64,000 nt of DNA from Rhizobium sp. Q54 (GCA_945860165.1 CAMAPL010000007.1:1-64000), one strand, 5' to 3'. Positions 19,304 to 29,886 are shown, counted from the stretch's first letter. The notes: generated by a model not told the origin, from the sequence alone. Program-made: numbers and translations.

Positions 19304-19504
19304 AACACGTTCCCTCCATCACCGCGAGCAGGCGAAAGCGATCTCGCGCGATGGTCATGGTGAAGGCAAAGAAACTAAGGCGAGGTAAACACGCATTAGC
19401 TGTGTTTTTTACGTCTCGTTAGGACCGAGACAACAAAGCCTTAAAATCAGGGGCGCTCGAAGCGGCGCCAGCTTTTGTAAGCTCGCTTTGCTCGCAAAAA
19501 AAAG

Positions 19505-20257
19505 CTAGGCGCGCGCGCGCTGACCGAACAGCACCTTTCTATCTTCATCCGTGACCGGCTTGCGCCGATCGGCGCCCAGGGATTTGGCGCGCGCGACGGC
19601 TTTGCGCGCCCCTATGCGGTCCTTCCAGGCGGATAGATGCGGGAACGCGTCGAGGTTTGTGTATTTGGAAGCCGACAGGACCCAGCTCCAGCAGGCCATG
19701 TCGGCGATGGAATAGGAGCCGGCCAGGTATTTGCGCGTGGACAGGCCCTTGTTCATCACCCCGAACAGGCGATGGACCTCGTCGGTATAACGCTGCTTGG
19801 GATAGGCCAGATCTTCCTTGGCATAGTTGCGGAAGTGATTGGCCTGCCCGGCCATGGGTCCCAGCCCGCCCACCTGCCAGAACAACCACTCCTCGACCTG
19901 CACGCGGGCGCGCTCGTCCTGGGGGTAGAAGCGGCCATATTTGCGGCCCAGATACTGAAGGATCGCTCCGGATTCGAAGACCGACACAGGCCGCCCGCCC
20001 GGACCTTGGGGGTCCACAATGGCGGGAATGCGGTTGTTGGGGGAGATTTTCAGAAAGGCGGGAGCGAACTGCTCTCCCTTGTTGATGTCCACGAAGTGGA
20101 CCCCATACGGCACCCCCAGCTCTTCCAGCATCAGGCTGATTTTGTGGCCGTTGGGGGTGGACCAGTAATAGAGTGCGATTGGCTTGGTGGACGGTGGGAC
20201 CTTGCGGCGGACCACACTGGCCTTTTTTACACGCTTCTTGGTGGATTTCTTCGCCAT
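19505..20257 (-). CDS. Glutathione S-transferase family protein with lysine-rich N-terminus
   Basis: The 250-residue protein has a thioredoxin-fold GST N-domain (ALYYWSTPNGHKISLMLEEL, NNRIPAIVDP, VFESGAILQYLGRKYG) at about 27-115 and an all-helical C-domain (LAGSYSIADMACWSWV) after it. This resembles the YfcG/YghU bacterial GST group, which act as glutathione-dependent reductases. The first 22 residues (MAKKSTKKRVKKASVVRRKV) are strongly basic, not part of the GST fold, and resemble the microprotein encoded next to it. The ATG at 20257 has an AGGAG site. Its substrate is unknown. Confidence 0.85.
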   Translation of the reverse strand: MAKKSTKKRVKKASVVRRKVPPSTKPIALYYWSTPNGHKISLMLEELGVPYGVHFVDINKGEQFAPAFLKISPNNRIPAIVDPQGPGGRPVSVFESGAILQYLGRKYGRFYPQDERARVQVEEWLFWQVGGLGPMAGQANHFRNYAKEDLAYPKQRYTDEVHRLFGVMNKGLSTRKYLAGSYSIADMACWSWVLSASKYTNLDAFPHLSAWKDRIGARKAVARAKSLGADRRKPVTDEDRKVLFGQRARA

Positions 20258-20339
20258 ATCCGTTTCTCCTGCGGGTAGTGCACTGCAGATGGAGAACCGG
20301 GGCAGGATTGGCAAGACACGCTTGCTCCAGAAACAGCTT

Positions 20340-20368
20340 GGCCGCGGTACCCAGAGGGGACCGCGGCC
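20340..20368 (-). terminator. Hairpin downstream of the lysine-rich microgene
   Basis: GGCCGCGGT and ACCGCGGCC pair around a short loop. On the minus strand this lies 73 bases after the microgene stop and before the GST gene. The T-tract is weak, so intrinsic termination is only possible. Confidence 0.4.
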
Positions 20369-20440
20369 TTCGCTTTAAGCCTCGAGTACGACCTGAGTGA
20401 ATGTTCAGGCGCAACCGAAGAGGTAACTGACTTACGTCAA

Positions 20441-20506
20441 TTACTTCTTCTTCTTCTTGGCAATCTTCTTCTTCGTGGCCTTCTTGGCCTTTTTCTTCGC
20501 AGCCAT
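20441..20506 (-). CDS. 21-residue poly-lysine microprotein
   Basis: ATG 20506 follows an AGGAG site at 6 bases and opens MAAKKKAKKATKKKIAKKKK plus a final K, ending at TAA 20441. Fourteen of 21 residues are lysine and five are alanine, like the tail of histone H1 or of bacterial HU/TopA extensions. Such a peptide would bind nucleic acids without folding. A perfect TATAAT box lies upstream on the same strand. The neighbouring GST starts with a similar basic segment, and the TopA tail in this window is similar too. Very short lysine-rich frames of this kind are easy to miss in annotation. No function can be assigned. Confidence 0.6.
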   Translation of the reverse strand: MAAKKKAKKATKKKIAKKKKK

Positions 20507-20580
20507 GATCAACTCCTCTATCGTTTGTTCGGGTCTGAACGATTTATGTCGCCCCCCAAAACATCATCAATATGAAGTAC

Positions 20581-20673
20581 TTGCATTTTGAAATGCAACT
20601 GCGTGGGGGCTTTTGAAAAAGCGGTAAAATCGCGAAATGCAGGAAATCCGCATTTCACAAGGGTTATATTATA
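20581..20673 (-). promoter_or_regulatory. Promoter and palindrome upstream of the microgene
   Basis: The 236-base gap between the microgene and gatB is AT-rich for this genome. On the minus strand it has TATAAT at 20668-20673 with no good -35 box, and downstream of it the palindrome TTGCATTT-TG-AAATGCAA (20581-20598). If the -10 is used, the microgene would have a leader of about 150 nt containing the palindrome. Confidence 0.4.
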
Positions 20674-20742
20674 CATTCCGTACACGGACAAAAAAGTGCA
20701 CATTTTGCGGCGCTGATCCGCGTTTTGCGCATTTTGTGCGAA

Positions 20743-22251
20743 TCACCCCTCGTCGGGCAGATTGAGTCGGGTCTTGAGGGCCGCGTTGACGGCAACGGGA
20801 TTTGCCTTCCCCCCCGTCTGCTTCATCACCTGGCCGACAAACCAGGCGGAGAGTTTCGGCTTGGCCTTCACCTCTTCCACCTTGTCGGGGTTGGCCGCGA
20901 TCACCGCTTCGATGGCGGCATCGATGGCGCCGGTGTCGGTCACCTGCTTCATGCCGCGCTGCTCGACCACCTGCTTGGGGTCGCCGCCTTCGGTCCAGAC
21001 GATGTCGAGCAGGTCCTTGGCGATCTTGCCGGAGATAGTTTTGTCCCCAACCATCGTGATGATGGCATTGTTGGCCGCCGCGCTGACCGGCACCTGGGTA
21101 ATTGACAGACCGTCACGATTGAGACGGCCCAGGATCTCGTTGTTCAGCCAGTTCGCCGCCGCCTTGGCATCCACACCCTTGGCCATCTCTTCATAAAAGT
21201 CGGCCAGTTCGCGTTCGGCGACCAGGACAGAGGCGTCATAGGCGCCCAACCCCAGCGCCATGAAGCGCGCCTTCTTCTCATCGGGCAGTTCCGGCAGCGT
21301 CTTGCGGATGGCTTCGACCCAATCGGCGTCCAACTCCAGCGGCAGCAGGTCGGGGTCGGGGAAGTAGCGATAATCATGCGCCTCTTCCTTGGAGCGCATG
21401 GAGCGGGTCTCGCCCACCTTGCTGTCATACAGCCGGGTTTCCTGGCGGATGGTACCGCCGCCCTCGATCACCTCGATCTGGCGGCGGGCTTCATACTCCA
21501 CCGCCTGGACTATGAAGCGCATGGAATTAACGTTCTTGATCTCGCAGCGCGTGCCCAGATTCTTGAAACTGCCGGTCTCACGGAATTTTTCATATCCACC
21601 GACCTTGCAGACCGAGACATTGACGTCGGCGCGCATGGAGCCTTCGTCCATGTTGCCGTCGCAGGTCCCCAGATAGCGCACAATGGCCCTGAGTTTCTTC
21701 AGGAACGCCGCAGCTTCCTCGCTGGAACGCATATGCGGCTTGGTGACAATCTCCATCAGGGCGATGCCCGACCGGTTCAGGTCCACGAAGCTGCTGTTGG
21801 GATGCTGGTCGTGCAGGCTTTTGCCGGCATCCTGCTCCAGATGCAGGCGTTCGATGCCGACCTTGACGGTTTCCCCGTCCTTGAGATCGATAAAGACCTC
21901 GCCCTCGCCCACGATGGGGTCCTTGAACTGGCTGATCTGATAACCCTGGGGCAGATCGGGATAGAAGTAGTTCTTGCGATCGAAAAGAGAACGCAGATTG
22001 ATCTGGGCCTTGAGACCCAGCCCGGTGCGGACCGCCTGTTCGATGCATTTTTCGTTTATCACCGGCAACATGCCGGGGAAACCGGCGTCAATGAACGACA
22101 CCTGGTTGTTGGGCTCGGCCCCGAACTCGGTGGACGCGCCAGAAAACAGCTTGGACTGGGACAGGACTTGGGCATGGACTTCCATGCCGATAACGATTTC
22201 CCAATCGCCGGTTTCGCCCTTCAGGGTCTTGGACTTAGGCGCAGCGCTCAT
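20743..22251 (-). CDS. gatB: Asp/Glu-tRNA amidotransferase subunit B
   Basis: GatB binds the mischarged tRNA and activates the carboxylate with ATP in the GatCAB complex, which makes Gln-tRNA (and Asn-tRNA where needed). The product is about 502 residues, starting [12 protein letters not shown] with the family motif [20 protein letters not shown] and [10 protein letters not shown]. The C-terminal YqeY-like domain ([18 protein letters not shown]) is present. The ATG at 22251 overlaps the gatA stop; an in-frame ATG 12 bases upstream is less likely. Confidence 0.95.
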   Translation of the reverse strand: MSAAPKSKTLKGETGDWEIVIGMEVHAQVLSQSKLFSGASTEFGAEPNNQVSFIDAGFPGMLPVINEKCIEQAVRTGLGLKAQINLRSLFDRKNYFYPDLPQGYQISQFKDPIVGEGEVFIDLKDGETVKVGIERLHLEQDAGKSLHDQHPNSSFVDLNRSGIALMEIVTKPHMRSSEEAAAFLKKLRAIVRYLGTCDGNMDEGSMRADVNVSVCKVGGYEKFRETGSFKNLGTRCEIKNVNSMRFIVQAVEYEARRQIEVIEGGGTIRQETRLYDSKVGETRSMRSKEEAHDYRYFPDPDLLPLELDADWVEAIRKTLPELPDEKKARFMALGLGAYDASVLVAERELADFYEEMAKGVDAKAAANWLNNEILGRLNRDGLSITQVPVSAAANNAIITMVGDKTISGKIAKDLLDIVWTEGGDPKQVVEQRGMKQVTDTGAIDAAIEAVIAANPDKVEEVKAKPKLSAWFVGQVMKQTGGKANPVAVNAALKTRLNLPDEG

Positions 22252-23729
22252 ACGTTCCACCACTTGGCCGGGCTGTGCTTGAAATCCGCCGCCGTCTCGA
22301 TCGCGTAAGCGGCGCGCAGCAAGGTTGCCTCGTCAAAGGCCTTGCCGATCAGCTGCAAGCCCAGCGGCAGGCAGCTTTCGGTCAGGCCGGCGGGCACCGA
22401 AATGCCCGGCAGCCCCGCCAGGTTCACCGTCACGGTGAAGACGTCCTGCAGGTACATTTCGAGGGGATCGGTGGTCTTGGCACCCACCGCGAAAGCCGGA
22501 CCCGGCGTCGTGGGGGTCAGCAGCACGTCGCATTTCTCGAACGCCTGGTCGAAATCGCGCTTGATCAGGGTGCGCAGCTTCTGGGCCCGCGAATAATAGG
22601 CGTCGTAATAGCCCGCCGACAGGACGTAAGTGCCGATCAGGATGCGGCGCTGCACTTCGGCGCCGAAGCCCTCACCCCTGCTCTTTTCATACAGGTCGGT
22701 GATGTCGCGGGCGCCCGAGGCACGATGGCCGAAGCGCACGCCGTCATAGCGCGCCAGGTTGGACGAGCATTCCGCCGGCGCCACGATGTAATAGGTGGGC
22801 AAGGCATACTTGGTATGGGGCAGCGAGACTTCGACGATCTCGGCGCCCTGGGCCTTCATCCACTCCGCGCCCTTGGACCATAGCGCGTTGATCTCGGCGG
22901 AGACGCCGTCGATCCGGTATTCCTTCGGAATGCCGACCTTCAGGCCCTTGATGCCGCCTTCCAGCAGCTTTTCATAATCAGGCACCGGCACATCCATGCT
23001 GGTGGAATCTTTTGCGTCCACACTGGCCATGGTGCCCAGCATGATGGCGGCGTCGCGCACCGTCTTGGTCATGGGCCCCGCCTGATCCAGCGACGAGGCG
23101 AAGGCGACGATGCCGAAACGCGAGCAGCGGCCATAGGTCGGCTTCAATCCCACCCTTCCGGTAACGGCGGCAGGCTGGCGGATGGAACCGCCGGTGTCCG
23201 TGCCGGTGGCAGCGAGACACAGATCGGCGGCAACAGCGGCGGACGAGCCGCCCGAGGAACCGCCCGGCACCAGATTGGCGTTGGAGTTGTTGGCCCGCCA
23301 GGGATTGAACACCGGACCAAAGGCCGAGGTTTCGTTGGACGAACCCATGGCGAACTCGTCCAGGTTGGTCTTACCCAGCATCACCGCGCCGGCGTCCCAA
23401 AGATTCTGGGTGACAGTGGATTCATAGGGCGGCACGAAGTTGCCCAAAATTTTCGACGCTGCGGTGGTGCGCACGCCCTTGGTGCAGAACAGGTCCTTGA
23501 TCGCCAGCGGCAGGCCTTCCAGCGCGCCCACTTCGCCTTTGGCGATGCGGCGGTCGGCGGCATCGGCCATCAGCATGGCCTGCTCGCCCGCTTCGGTGAT
23601 GAAGGCGTTGAGCGGACGCGCCTTTTCAATGGCCGCAACGAAAGCGCCAGTCAGTTCCTTGGAGGAAATTTTCTTGGCCCGGATGGCGTCGCGCGCCTCG
23701 GCCAGGGTCATGGCAATCTGGTCAGACAT
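22248..23729 (-). CDS. gatA: Asp/Glu-tRNA amidotransferase subunit A
   Basis: GatA is the amidase that releases ammonia from glutamine for GatB. The 493-residue protein has the amidase-signature triad: Lys in [13 protein letters not shown], the serine-rich loop [16 protein letters not shown] and the catalytic serine in [14 protein letters not shown]. Start and stop overlap gatC (TAATG) and gatB (ATGA), showing a tightly coupled operon gatC-gatA-gatB. Confidence 0.96.
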   Translation of the reverse strand: MSDQIAMTLAEARDAIRAKKISSKELTGAFVAAIEKARPLNAFITEAGEQAMLMADAADRRIAKGEVGALEGLPLAIKDLFCTKGVRTTAASKILGNFVPPYESTVTQNLWDAGAVMLGKTNLDEFAMGSSNETSAFGPVFNPWRANNSNANLVPGGSSGGSSAAVAADLCLAATGTDTGGSIRQPAAVTGRVGLKPTYGRCSRFGIVAFASSLDQAGPMTKTVRDAAIMLGTMASVDAKDSTSMDVPVPDYEKLLEGGIKGLKVGIPKEYRIDGVSAEINALWSKGAEWMKAQGAEIVEVSLPHTKYALPTYYIVAPAECSSNLARYDGVRFGHRASGARDITDLYEKSRGEGFGAEVQRRILIGTYVLSAGYYDAYYSRAQKLRTLIKRDFDQAFEKCDVLLTPTTPGPAFAVGAKTTDPLEMYLQDVFTVTVNLAGLPGISVPAGLTESCLPLGLQLIGKAFDEATLLRAAYAIETAADFKHSPAKWWNV

Positions 23730-24016
23730 TATTCGATCACCTTCGGCACCACGAAGAAGTGATCGGTTCCGTCCGGTGCGTTGATCATCAGATCATCGGC
23801 CCGGCCGCCATCGGTCACATTGTCCTCGCGCCATTTCAGCTTCTGCGCCACCACGGAGGTCATGGCCGGCACGCCTTCGACATTCACTTCGCCCAGCATC
23901 TCGACCCACTGGAAGATGCCGTTCAGCTCTCCCGCCATCGGCTCCAAACGGTTTTCCGGCACCGCCAGGCGGGCCAGTTTTGCGATGCGGCGCACGGTGT
24001 CCTTGTCGACGGACAT
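23729..24016 (-). CDS. gatC: Asp/Glu-tRNA amidotransferase subunit C
   Basis: The 95-residue protein starts [20 protein letters not shown], the conserved N-terminus of GatC, which wraps around GatA and stabilises the complex. [19 protein letters not shown] and the C-terminal REDNVTDG region are also typical. It is first in the gatCAB operon and divergent from ruvX; the 83-base spacer contains GCTAGCTAGC (24045-24054), a perfect palindrome. Confidence 0.95.
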   Translation of the reverse strand: MSVDKDTVRRIAKLARLAVPENRLEPMAGELNGIFQWVEMLGEVNVEGVPAMTSVVAQKLKWREDNVTDGGRADDLMINAPDGTDHFFVVPKVIE

Positions 24017-24099
24017 AGGGTTCCTTGCTGTGTTAAGGAGGCAAGCTAGCTAGCAACCGGGGGGGCCGGTGGCAAGCAAAAGGGGACCAAAAGAGGGAC

Positions 24100-24561
24100 A
24101 TGGCGGTCGTCACGCTGGAAGAGCTGCGCCTTACCCCCGGCCTTCGGCTGTTGGGGCTGGATTTAGGCGAAAAAACCATCGGCCTAGCCCTGTCCGATAC
24201 CGGCCTGTCCATCGCCACCCCCATGCAGACCCTGAACCGGGGAAAATTCGGCGCCGACGCCGCCCAGCTGGACATTATAATAAGTGCGCAGGGGGTCGGG
24301 GGACTGGTGGTGGGCCTGCCCCTGAACATGGACGGGACGGATGGCCCCAGCGCCCAGTCGGCCCGGGCCTTTGGGCGCAATTGGGTGAACCGCAGCCCCT
24401 TGCCTGTCGTATTCCAGGATGAACGACTTTCCACCAGCGCCGTGACCCGAACCCTGCTTGAGGCCGACACCTCACGCCGCCGCCGCGAAGCGGTGGTGGA
24501 CAAGATGGCGGCCGGCTACATCCTGCAAGGCGCGCTCGACCGACTACGGAATCTGCGATGA
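24100..24561 (+). CDS. ruvX: Putative pre-16S rRNA nuclease / Holliday junction resolvase-like YqgF
   Basis: The 153-residue RNase H-fold protein shows [29 protein letters not shown] and [20 protein letters not shown], the acidic motifs of the YqgF family. E. coli YqgF processes the 5' end of 16S rRNA; a resolvase role has also been proposed. The gene overlaps the MFS gene by 4 bases (ATGA). Confidence 0.93.
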   Translation: MAVVTLEELRLTPGLRLLGLDLGEKTIGLALSDTGLSIATPMQTLNRGKFGADAAQLDIIISAQGVGGLVVGLPLNMDGTDGPSAQSARAFGRNWVNRSPLPVVFQDERLSTSAVTRTLLEADTSRRRREAVVDKMAAGYILQGALDRLRNLR

Positions 24562-25841
24562 GAGATGGCACCGCGCCTGCCCGTTTCCGTTGGCTGCCTC
24601 CCGGCCTGCGCCCCGATCCCAAACACGGGCCGATGGAATACCGCCAGGAGCGCACCATCCTGCTGGTCGGCGCGGCGGCTTTGTTCGCCGGTTACGACCA
24701 GAATGTTTTCGGCCTGGCCATTCCGCAGATCCAGGCGGAGCTGCACATCCCCGAAAACCAGGTCGGGCTGACCGTCGCCTATTTCCGCGTCGCCGCGATC
24801 TTCGCCATGCTGCTGGCCGCCAGCGCCGACATTGTCGGCCGCAGACGGCTGCTGCTGATCACGCTGTTCGGACAGGCCGCCTTCACGCTGTTCACCGCCT
24901 TTACCACCGACTATAATTCTTTCGTTCTGGCGCAGTTCCTCACGCGTCTGTTCGGCTATGCCGAGGAGATGCTGTGCTTTGTGGTTATCGCCGAGGTCGT
25001 GGCGTCCAACGCGCGCGGCTGGGCCAATGGCACACTCACCGCCATGTATTATTTCGGCGCCGGAATGGCGTCTCTGGTTTTCGCATTGGTCAATCTGCTG
25101 CCCTATGGCTGGCGCGCCATCTATGTGATCGGGGCGCTGCCGCTGTTCGCGGTTGCCTATCTGCGCCAACGATTGCCGGAGACGGAGCGCTTCACGGCGC
25201 ATGAAAGACTGGGATCAAAAGGCGCGCAGGCCTTGCGCCTGGTCCGCGACATCGCGCGGCAGTATCCGCGCCGCGTCGCGCTGGTGGTGATCGCAGCCTC
25301 GGCTTTCGGTTTCGCGATTTCGCCCGCCACCGTGCTAGCGCAGAAATACCTGCAGGATACCTACCACTACTCGCCGGGCGAAGTGACCATGCTGCTGATT
25401 CCGGGTGGGCTGCTAGGTCTGGCCATGGCGATCCTGGCGGGTCGGTTCTCCGACCGGGTGGGCCGCAAGCCGATGGCCTTTGCCATCGTCAGCCTCGCCG
25501 CGGTCTGCTTTTTTCTCTTTTATAGCGGGGTGCCGGGGTGGGCGATCCCGCCACTGTGGATTCTCGCTTTCTTCGGTTTTTTCTCCGGCGATGTCCTGGT
25601 CGCGGGATTCGCGCTGGAAATCGTCCCGACCCAGTACCGCGCCACTGTTTCGGGTCTGCGCTATATGGTGGAGATCGGATTCGGCGCGGTGGCGCTGGCT
25701 CTGGAAGGCGTGCTTTACGATTATTTCGGCTCCCACAGCGCCGCCATCCAGTGCCTTCTGGCGGCTATCCCCATCACTTTGATCGCCATCCTGTTCCTGC
25801 CTGAACCGGCGGGGCGTACACTGGAGGAAATGGCGTCCTGA
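24558..25841 (+). CDS. MFS transporter, sugar-porter-like
   Basis: The 427-residue membrane protein has about 12 hydrophobic segments. The first follows a 30-residue cytoplasmic leader and reads [20 protein letters not shown], with the Asp of the sugar-porter/AAHS group. The loop between segments 2 and 3 has [10 protein letters not shown], and the loop of the second half has [12 protein letters not shown], both MFS signature motifs. Substrate unknown. Translational overlap with ruvX and proximity to pyrB suggest co-transcription but not a shared job. Confidence 0.82.
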   Translation: MRDGTAPARFRWLPPGLRPDPKHGPMEYRQERTILLVGAAALFAGYDQNVFGLAIPQIQAELHIPENQVGLTVAYFRVAAIFAMLLAASADIVGRRRLLLITLFGQAAFTLFTAFTTDYNSFVLAQFLTRLFGYAEEMLCFVVIAEVVASNARGWANGTLTAMYYFGAGMASLVFALVNLLPYGWRAIYVIGALPLFAVAYLRQRLPETERFTAHERLGSKGAQALRLVRDIARQYPRRVALVVIAASAFGFAISPATVLAQKYLQDTYHYSPGEVTMLLIPGGLLGLAMAILAGRFSDRVGRKPMAFAIVSLAAVCFFLFYSGVPGWAIPPLWILAFFGFFSGDVLVAGFALEIVPTQYRATVSGLRYMVEIGFGAVALALEGVLYDYFGSHSAAIQCLLAAIPITLIAILFLPEPAGRTLEEMAS

Positions 25842-25901
25842 TCCGGTTAAACCCAGCGGGTGTTGCCGGACCCGGATTTGAACTTTATAAGGCACGCTTT
25901 A

Positions 25902-26849
25902 ATGACATCGCCGGACACCACACCGATCCTCAAGTCGAGAAATTTGCTCGGGATCGAAGGCCTTTCCCCCATCGACATCACCGCGCTGCTCGACCTGGCC
26001 CAGACCTATGTCGTGCAGGGCCGCGCCACCGACAAGAAGACCGCCCTGCTCAAGGGCCGCACCCTGATCAACCTGTTCTTCGAGTCCTCCACCCGCACCC
26101 AGTCGAGTTTCGAGCTGGCGGGCAAGCGGCTGGGCGCTGACGTGATGAATATGAGCGTCAAGAACTCGTCGGTCGCCAAGGGCGAAACCCTGATCGACAC
26201 GGCCTCGACCCTCAACGCCATGCGCCCGGACATACTGGTGGTGCGCCATCAAGACGCCGGCGCCGCCGAACTCCTGTCGCGCAAGCTCGATTGCAGCGTG
26301 ATCAATGCCGGCGACGGCGCGCACGAACATCCCACCCAGGCGTTGCTGGACGCGCTCACCATTCGCCGGCGGCTGGGCAGTTTTGAAGGCCTGGTCGTCG
26401 CCATCTGCGGTGACGTGCTGCATTCGCGCGTCGCGCGCTCCAACCTTCGCCTTCTGTCCATGATGGGCGCCCGGGTGCGGCTGGTGGCGCCGCGCACATT
26501 ACTGCCCACGGATGCCGAGCGTTTCGGCGTGGAAATCTATACCGACATGAAGGCTGGCCTGGCGGGCGCCGACATTGTGATGATGCTGCGCTTGCAGCTG
26601 GAAAGAATGAGCGGCGCCTTCGTGCCCTCCGCACGCGAATATTTTCGCTTCTATGGCCTGGACCGCGCCAAGCTGGATGTCGCCAAGCCCGGCGCGTTGG
26701 TGATGCATCCGGGGCCGATGAACCGGGGCGTGGAGATCGCCTCCGATATCGCCGACGATGTGCAGGTCAGCCTGATCGCCGAACAGGTGGAAATGGGCGT
26801 CGCCATTCGCATGGCGATCCTCGATGCCCTTTCAAGAGGCCTGTCATGA
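25902..26849 (+). CDS. pyrB: Aspartate carbamoyltransferase catalytic subunit
   Basis: PyrB makes carbamoyl-aspartate, the committed step of pyrimidine synthesis. The 315-residue product has the carbamoyl-phosphate motif [37 protein letters not shown] and [18 protein letters not shown] 25902 gives the family N-terminus [18 protein letters not shown]; an upstream in-frame codon at 25860 would add 14 residues in the spacer. No pyrI is present. Its stop overlaps the next gene, whose product looks like a non-catalytic dihydroorotase partner. Confidence 0.95.
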   Translation: MTSPDTTPILKSRNLLGIEGLSPIDITALLDLAQTYVVQGRATDKKTALLKGRTLINLFFESSTRTQSSFELAGKRLGADVMNMSVKNSSVAKGETLIDTASTLNAMRPDILVVRHQDAGAAELLSRKLDCSVINAGDGAHEHPTQALLDALTIRRRLGSFEGLVVAICGDVLHSRVARSNLRLLSMMGARVRLVAPRTLLPTDAERFGVEIYTDMKAGLAGADIVMMLRLQLERMSGAFVPSAREYFRFYGLDRAKLDVAKPGALVMHPGPMNRGVEIASDIADDVQVSLIAEQVEMGVAIRMAILDALSRGLS

Positions 26850-28138
26850 ACCGCAGGATCGCCTTCCGCAACGCACGCCTGATCGATCCCGCCAGCGGGC
26901 TTGATGTCAAAGGCGGCCTGCTGGTCGAGAACGGCAAGATCACCGATGTCGGCCCGCGCCTGTTCAACGATGCCGAGCCCAATGATCCCGAAGTAATCGA
27001 CTGCCGCGGCCTGGTGCTGGCGCCCGGCCTGATCGATTGCCGCGTCTTCACCGGCGAGCCCGGCGGCGAACACCGCGAAAGCCTGGAATCCGACAGCAAG
27101 GCGGCGGCGGCCGGCGGCGTCACCAGCATGGTCGTGATGCCCAACACCGATCCGGTGATCGACGAGCCGTCGCTGGTCGATTTCCTGCTGCGCCGCGCCG
27201 CCGCCACCGCCAAGGTGCGGGTTCTGCCATGCGCCGCGCTGACGCGCGGGCTGGCCGGCGAAACCATGACCGAAATCGGCTTGTTGCAGGAAGCCGGCGC
27301 CATCGGCTTCAGCGATGGCGACCGCTCCATCGCCAATGCCCGGGTGCTGCGCCGCGCTTTGTCCTATGCCGCCACCTTCAATGCGCTGGTCATCGGCCAT
27401 GCCGAGGACCCCGAACTGGTTCTGAACGCCAGCGCCACCGAAGGCGAATTCGCCACAAGGCTGGGCTTGCCCGCCGCGCCCGCGATTGCCGAAGCCATGA
27501 TGGTGGAGCGCGACATACGGTTGGTCGAGCTGACCGGCGTGCGCTATCACTTCGGCCAGATTTCCACCCGCGCCGCGCTGGAGGCGGTCGCCAGCGCCAA
27601 GGCGCGCGGGCTGCCGATCACCTGCGGCGTCAGCGCCCATCACCTGATGCTGAACGAGCTGGATGTCGGTTCTTATCTCACCTTCCGCAAGATACGACCG
27701 CCGCTGCGCAGCGAGGCCGACCGCGCCGCGATGGTGGAAGGCGTCGCCTCGGGCGTGATCGACGCCATCGTTTCCAGCCATGAGCCGCAAGGCGCCGATA
27801 CCAAGCGCCAGCCTTTTGCATCGGCCGCCGCCGGGACGGTGGGGCTGGAGACATTGCTCGCCGCCGCGCTGACCCTGGTGCATGAGAACCATGCCAGCCT
27901 GCCCCATGTGCTGGGAACGCTGACCGCCGCGCCAGCGCGCATCTTCGGCCTGCCCACCGGCACGCTGGTCAAGGGCGCGCCCGCCGATCTGGTCCTGATC
28001 GACACCGGCGAGCCTTTTGTGGTGGATGCCGAAAAGCTGCATTCTCGCGCCCGCAACACGGCATTCGAGGGCCGCCGATTCCAGGGCCGCGCCCGCGCCA
28101 CCTATGTCGGCGGCGAATGCGTCTTTGACGCGAGATAG
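26846..28138 (+). CDS. pyrC: Dihydroorotase-like protein, probably non-catalytic
   Basis: The 430-residue amidohydrolase-fold protein has the family scaffold: [51 protein letters not shown]. The metal-binding HxH, which in active enzymes follows the Asp of GLxDxHxH, is replaced by DCRVF. The catalytic Asp of the DHAPH motif is also missing ([13 protein letters not shown]). Some ligand-region histidines remain ([15 protein letters not shown]). Pseudomonas has a comparable inactive homologue, PyrC', needed to assemble PyrB. The 4-base overlap with pyrB fits that role here. It is usually annotated pyrC; activity is doubtful and another dihydroorotase would be expected elsewhere. Confidence 0.88.
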   Translation: MNRRIAFRNARLIDPASGLDVKGGLLVENGKITDVGPRLFNDAEPNDPEVIDCRGLVLAPGLIDCRVFTGEPGGEHRESLESDSKAAAAGGVTSMVVMPNTDPVIDEPSLVDFLLRRAAATAKVRVLPCAALTRGLAGETMTEIGLLQEAGAIGFSDGDRSIANARVLRRALSYAATFNALVIGHAEDPELVLNASATEGEFATRLGLPAAPAIAEAMMVERDIRLVELTGVRYHFGQISTRAALEAVASAKARGLPITCGVSAHHLMLNELDVGSYLTFRKIRPPLRSEADRAAMVEGVASGVIDAIVSSHEPQGADTKRQPFASAAAGTVGLETLLAAALTLVHENHASLPHVLGTLTAAPARIFGLPTGTLVKGAPADLVLIDTGEPFVVDAEKLHSRARNTAFEGRRFQGRARATYVGGECVFDAR

Positions 28139-28171
28139 ATTTTCACCACAAAGGCTGGCATCGTCGCCGTG

Positions 28172-28786
28172 ATGACCCTTCACGTCCTGCTACAGGCTGT
28201 TCTGCTCGGCTATCTGCTGGGCTCTTTTCCGTCCGGCCTTTTCTTCGGCTGGCTTTCCGGCGCGGGCGATGTGCGCAAGGTCGGCTCCGGCAATATCGGC
28301 GCCACCAATGTGCTGCGCACCGGCAAGAAATGGGCGGCCGCCGCGACCCTGTTTTGCGACGCGGCCAAGGGCGGGGCTGCGGCGCTAGCCGCGTGCATGT
28401 TGCTTCCACCCGGCGCGGAAATAATCGCCGGGCTAGCCGCAGTACTGGGGCATCTGTTTCCGGTCTGGCTGAAATTCGTGGGCGGCAAAGGTGTCGCGAC
28501 GGCCCTTGGCGTCTTCATCGCGCTTTACTGGCCGGCAGGATTGCTGGTGGCGGCGACGTGGATCGGCGCGGCGGTTATATGGCGCATTTCGTCCCTGTCA
28601 GCCCTGATCGCCTTCGCCTTGGCGCCCGCCTATTTCCTGCTGTTACACCATCCCGCCCATGCAGCGTTCGCCCTGCTGCTATCGGCGATAATCACTTTCA
28701 AGCATCGCGACAATATCCGCAGGCTTCTGCACGGCGAGGAACCGCGTATCGGCGCAAAAAGTTCTCGCGATGGCACACCAGCTTAG
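28172..28786 (+). CDS. plsY: Glycerol-3-phosphate acyltransferase PlsY
   Basis: PlsY acylates glycerol-3-phosphate from acyl-phosphate, the first step of phospholipid synthesis, in the inner membrane. The 204-residue protein has about five membrane segments and the three motifs GSFPSGLFFG, VRKVGSGNIGATNVLRTGKK and FVGGKGVATALGVF. ATG 28172 is chosen; a GTG directly before it is possible. The end overlaps dprA by 17 bases. Confidence 0.93.
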   Translation: MTLHVLLQAVLLGYLLGSFPSGLFFGWLSGAGDVRKVGSGNIGATNVLRTGKKWAAAATLFCDAAKGGAAALAACMLLPPGAEIIAGLAAVLGHLFPVWLKFVGGKGVATALGVFIALYWPAGLLVAATWIGAAVIWRISSLSALIAFALAPAYFLLLHHPAHAAFALLLSAIITFKHRDNIRRLLHGEEPRIGAKSSRDGTPA

Positions 28787-29886
28787 TGATAGCGAACGCC
28801 GCGACTGGCTGCGCCTGTCGCGGCCAGAGCATGTCGGCTCCGTCACATTTCAGAAACTGATCGCGCGCTTCGGTTCGGCCTCCGCCGCGCTGGAAGAAAT
28901 GCCGCGCATGGCAAGCCGGGGCGGCGGCAAGAACTTCGCGCTGCCCGATGCCGGCGATGCCGAGCGTGAGATCGCCGAACTGGTACAACTGGGCGGTCGC
29001 ATGATCGCCGCCTGCGAGGCGGAATTTCCGCGCGGACTTGCGGCGCTGGAAGCCCCGCCGCCGCTGATCAGCGTGCTGGGCCATCCGCATCTGCTGCAAA
29101 AGGAAATCGTCGCCATCGTCGGCGCCCGAAATGCCAGCGCCCTGGCCCGCAAGTTCACCGATATCCTGTCGCGCGATCTTGGTTTCGCGGGAATTGTGGT
29201 GGCGTCAGGCCTGGCGCGCGGCATCGACGCCAGCGCGCATGAAGCGGCGCTGGCGGTCGGCACCGTGGCGGTGGTGGCCGGCGGCGTGGACATCATCTAT
29301 CCGCCGGAGAATGAGAAACTGTACGCCGCAATCAAAAAACAGGGCGTGATCATTTCTGAGATGCGCCTGGGGGACGCGCCCCAGGCGCATCATTTTCCGC
29401 GGCGCAACCGCATCATCTCCGGCCTGGCGCGCGGCGTGGTGGTGGTGGAAGCCGCCGTGAAATCCGGCTCGCTGATCTCCGCCCAATATGCCCTCGACCA
29501 GGGGCGCGAGGTGTTTGCAGTGCCCGGTTCGCCGCTGGACCCGCGCGCCCGGGGTACCAACCGCCTGATCCGCGACGGCGCCACCCTGACCGAAGGCGCC
29601 GAGGATATTCTGGCGGTGCTGCGCCCGATGCTGGGCGGGCATTTTGGCGAACCAGGCGAAACCGAGGGCGACGGATCCCCCCCCCTCCGCTCTGGCGGCG
29701 TTGGAAGCCGAAGCCGACCGAATCCGGGCCAGGTTGCATGTAGCCCTCGGCCCCGCGCCAGTCGAAATCGACGAGCTGACCCGCCAGCTAGGCGCCCCCG
29801 CCGCGGCGGTGCTGACTGTGCTGCTGGAGCTGGAACTGGCCGGCCGGTGCACCCGTCAGCCCGGCAATCGGGTGTCCTGGTCCTAA
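28770..29886 (+). pseudogene. dprA: DNA processing protein DprA, frameshifted at a C9 tract
   Basis: DprA loads RecA onto incoming single strands in natural transformation. The first frame (from ATG 28770) contains a SAM-like N-domain and the Rossmann fold with IVGARNASALARKF, ASGLARGIDASAHEAAL, FPRRNRIISGLARGVVVVEA and FAVPGSPLDPRARGTNRLI. At CCCCCCCCC (29677-29685) the frame leaves the family sequence. The DprA winged-helix tail (ALAALEAEADRIRARLHVAL to GNRVSWS) is in the +1 frame and ends at 29886. Removing one C restores a protein of about 371 residues. The homopolymer suggests slippage, phase variation or read error. Without repair the translated product runs on out of frame to about 30269. 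Confidence 0.85.

Noticed and set aside
19444..19510. Terminator at the end of the GST gene
   Set aside because: The stretch has AGCTTTTG and CAAAAAAAAGCT as imperfect arms, but it overlaps the stop codon and the loop is irregular; not strong enough to list.
26651..28183. 510-codon open frame on the minus strand opposite pyrC
   Set aside because: It is antisense to a gene with clear family motifs; its composition (Gly, Gln, Asp, His-rich) is what GC-rich antisense frames give, and no domain is visible.
28770..29886. Programmed ribosomal frameshift in dprA
   Set aside because: No slippery heptamer with a downstream pseudoknot was evident and DprA is not known to use one; tract slippage or read error is simpler.
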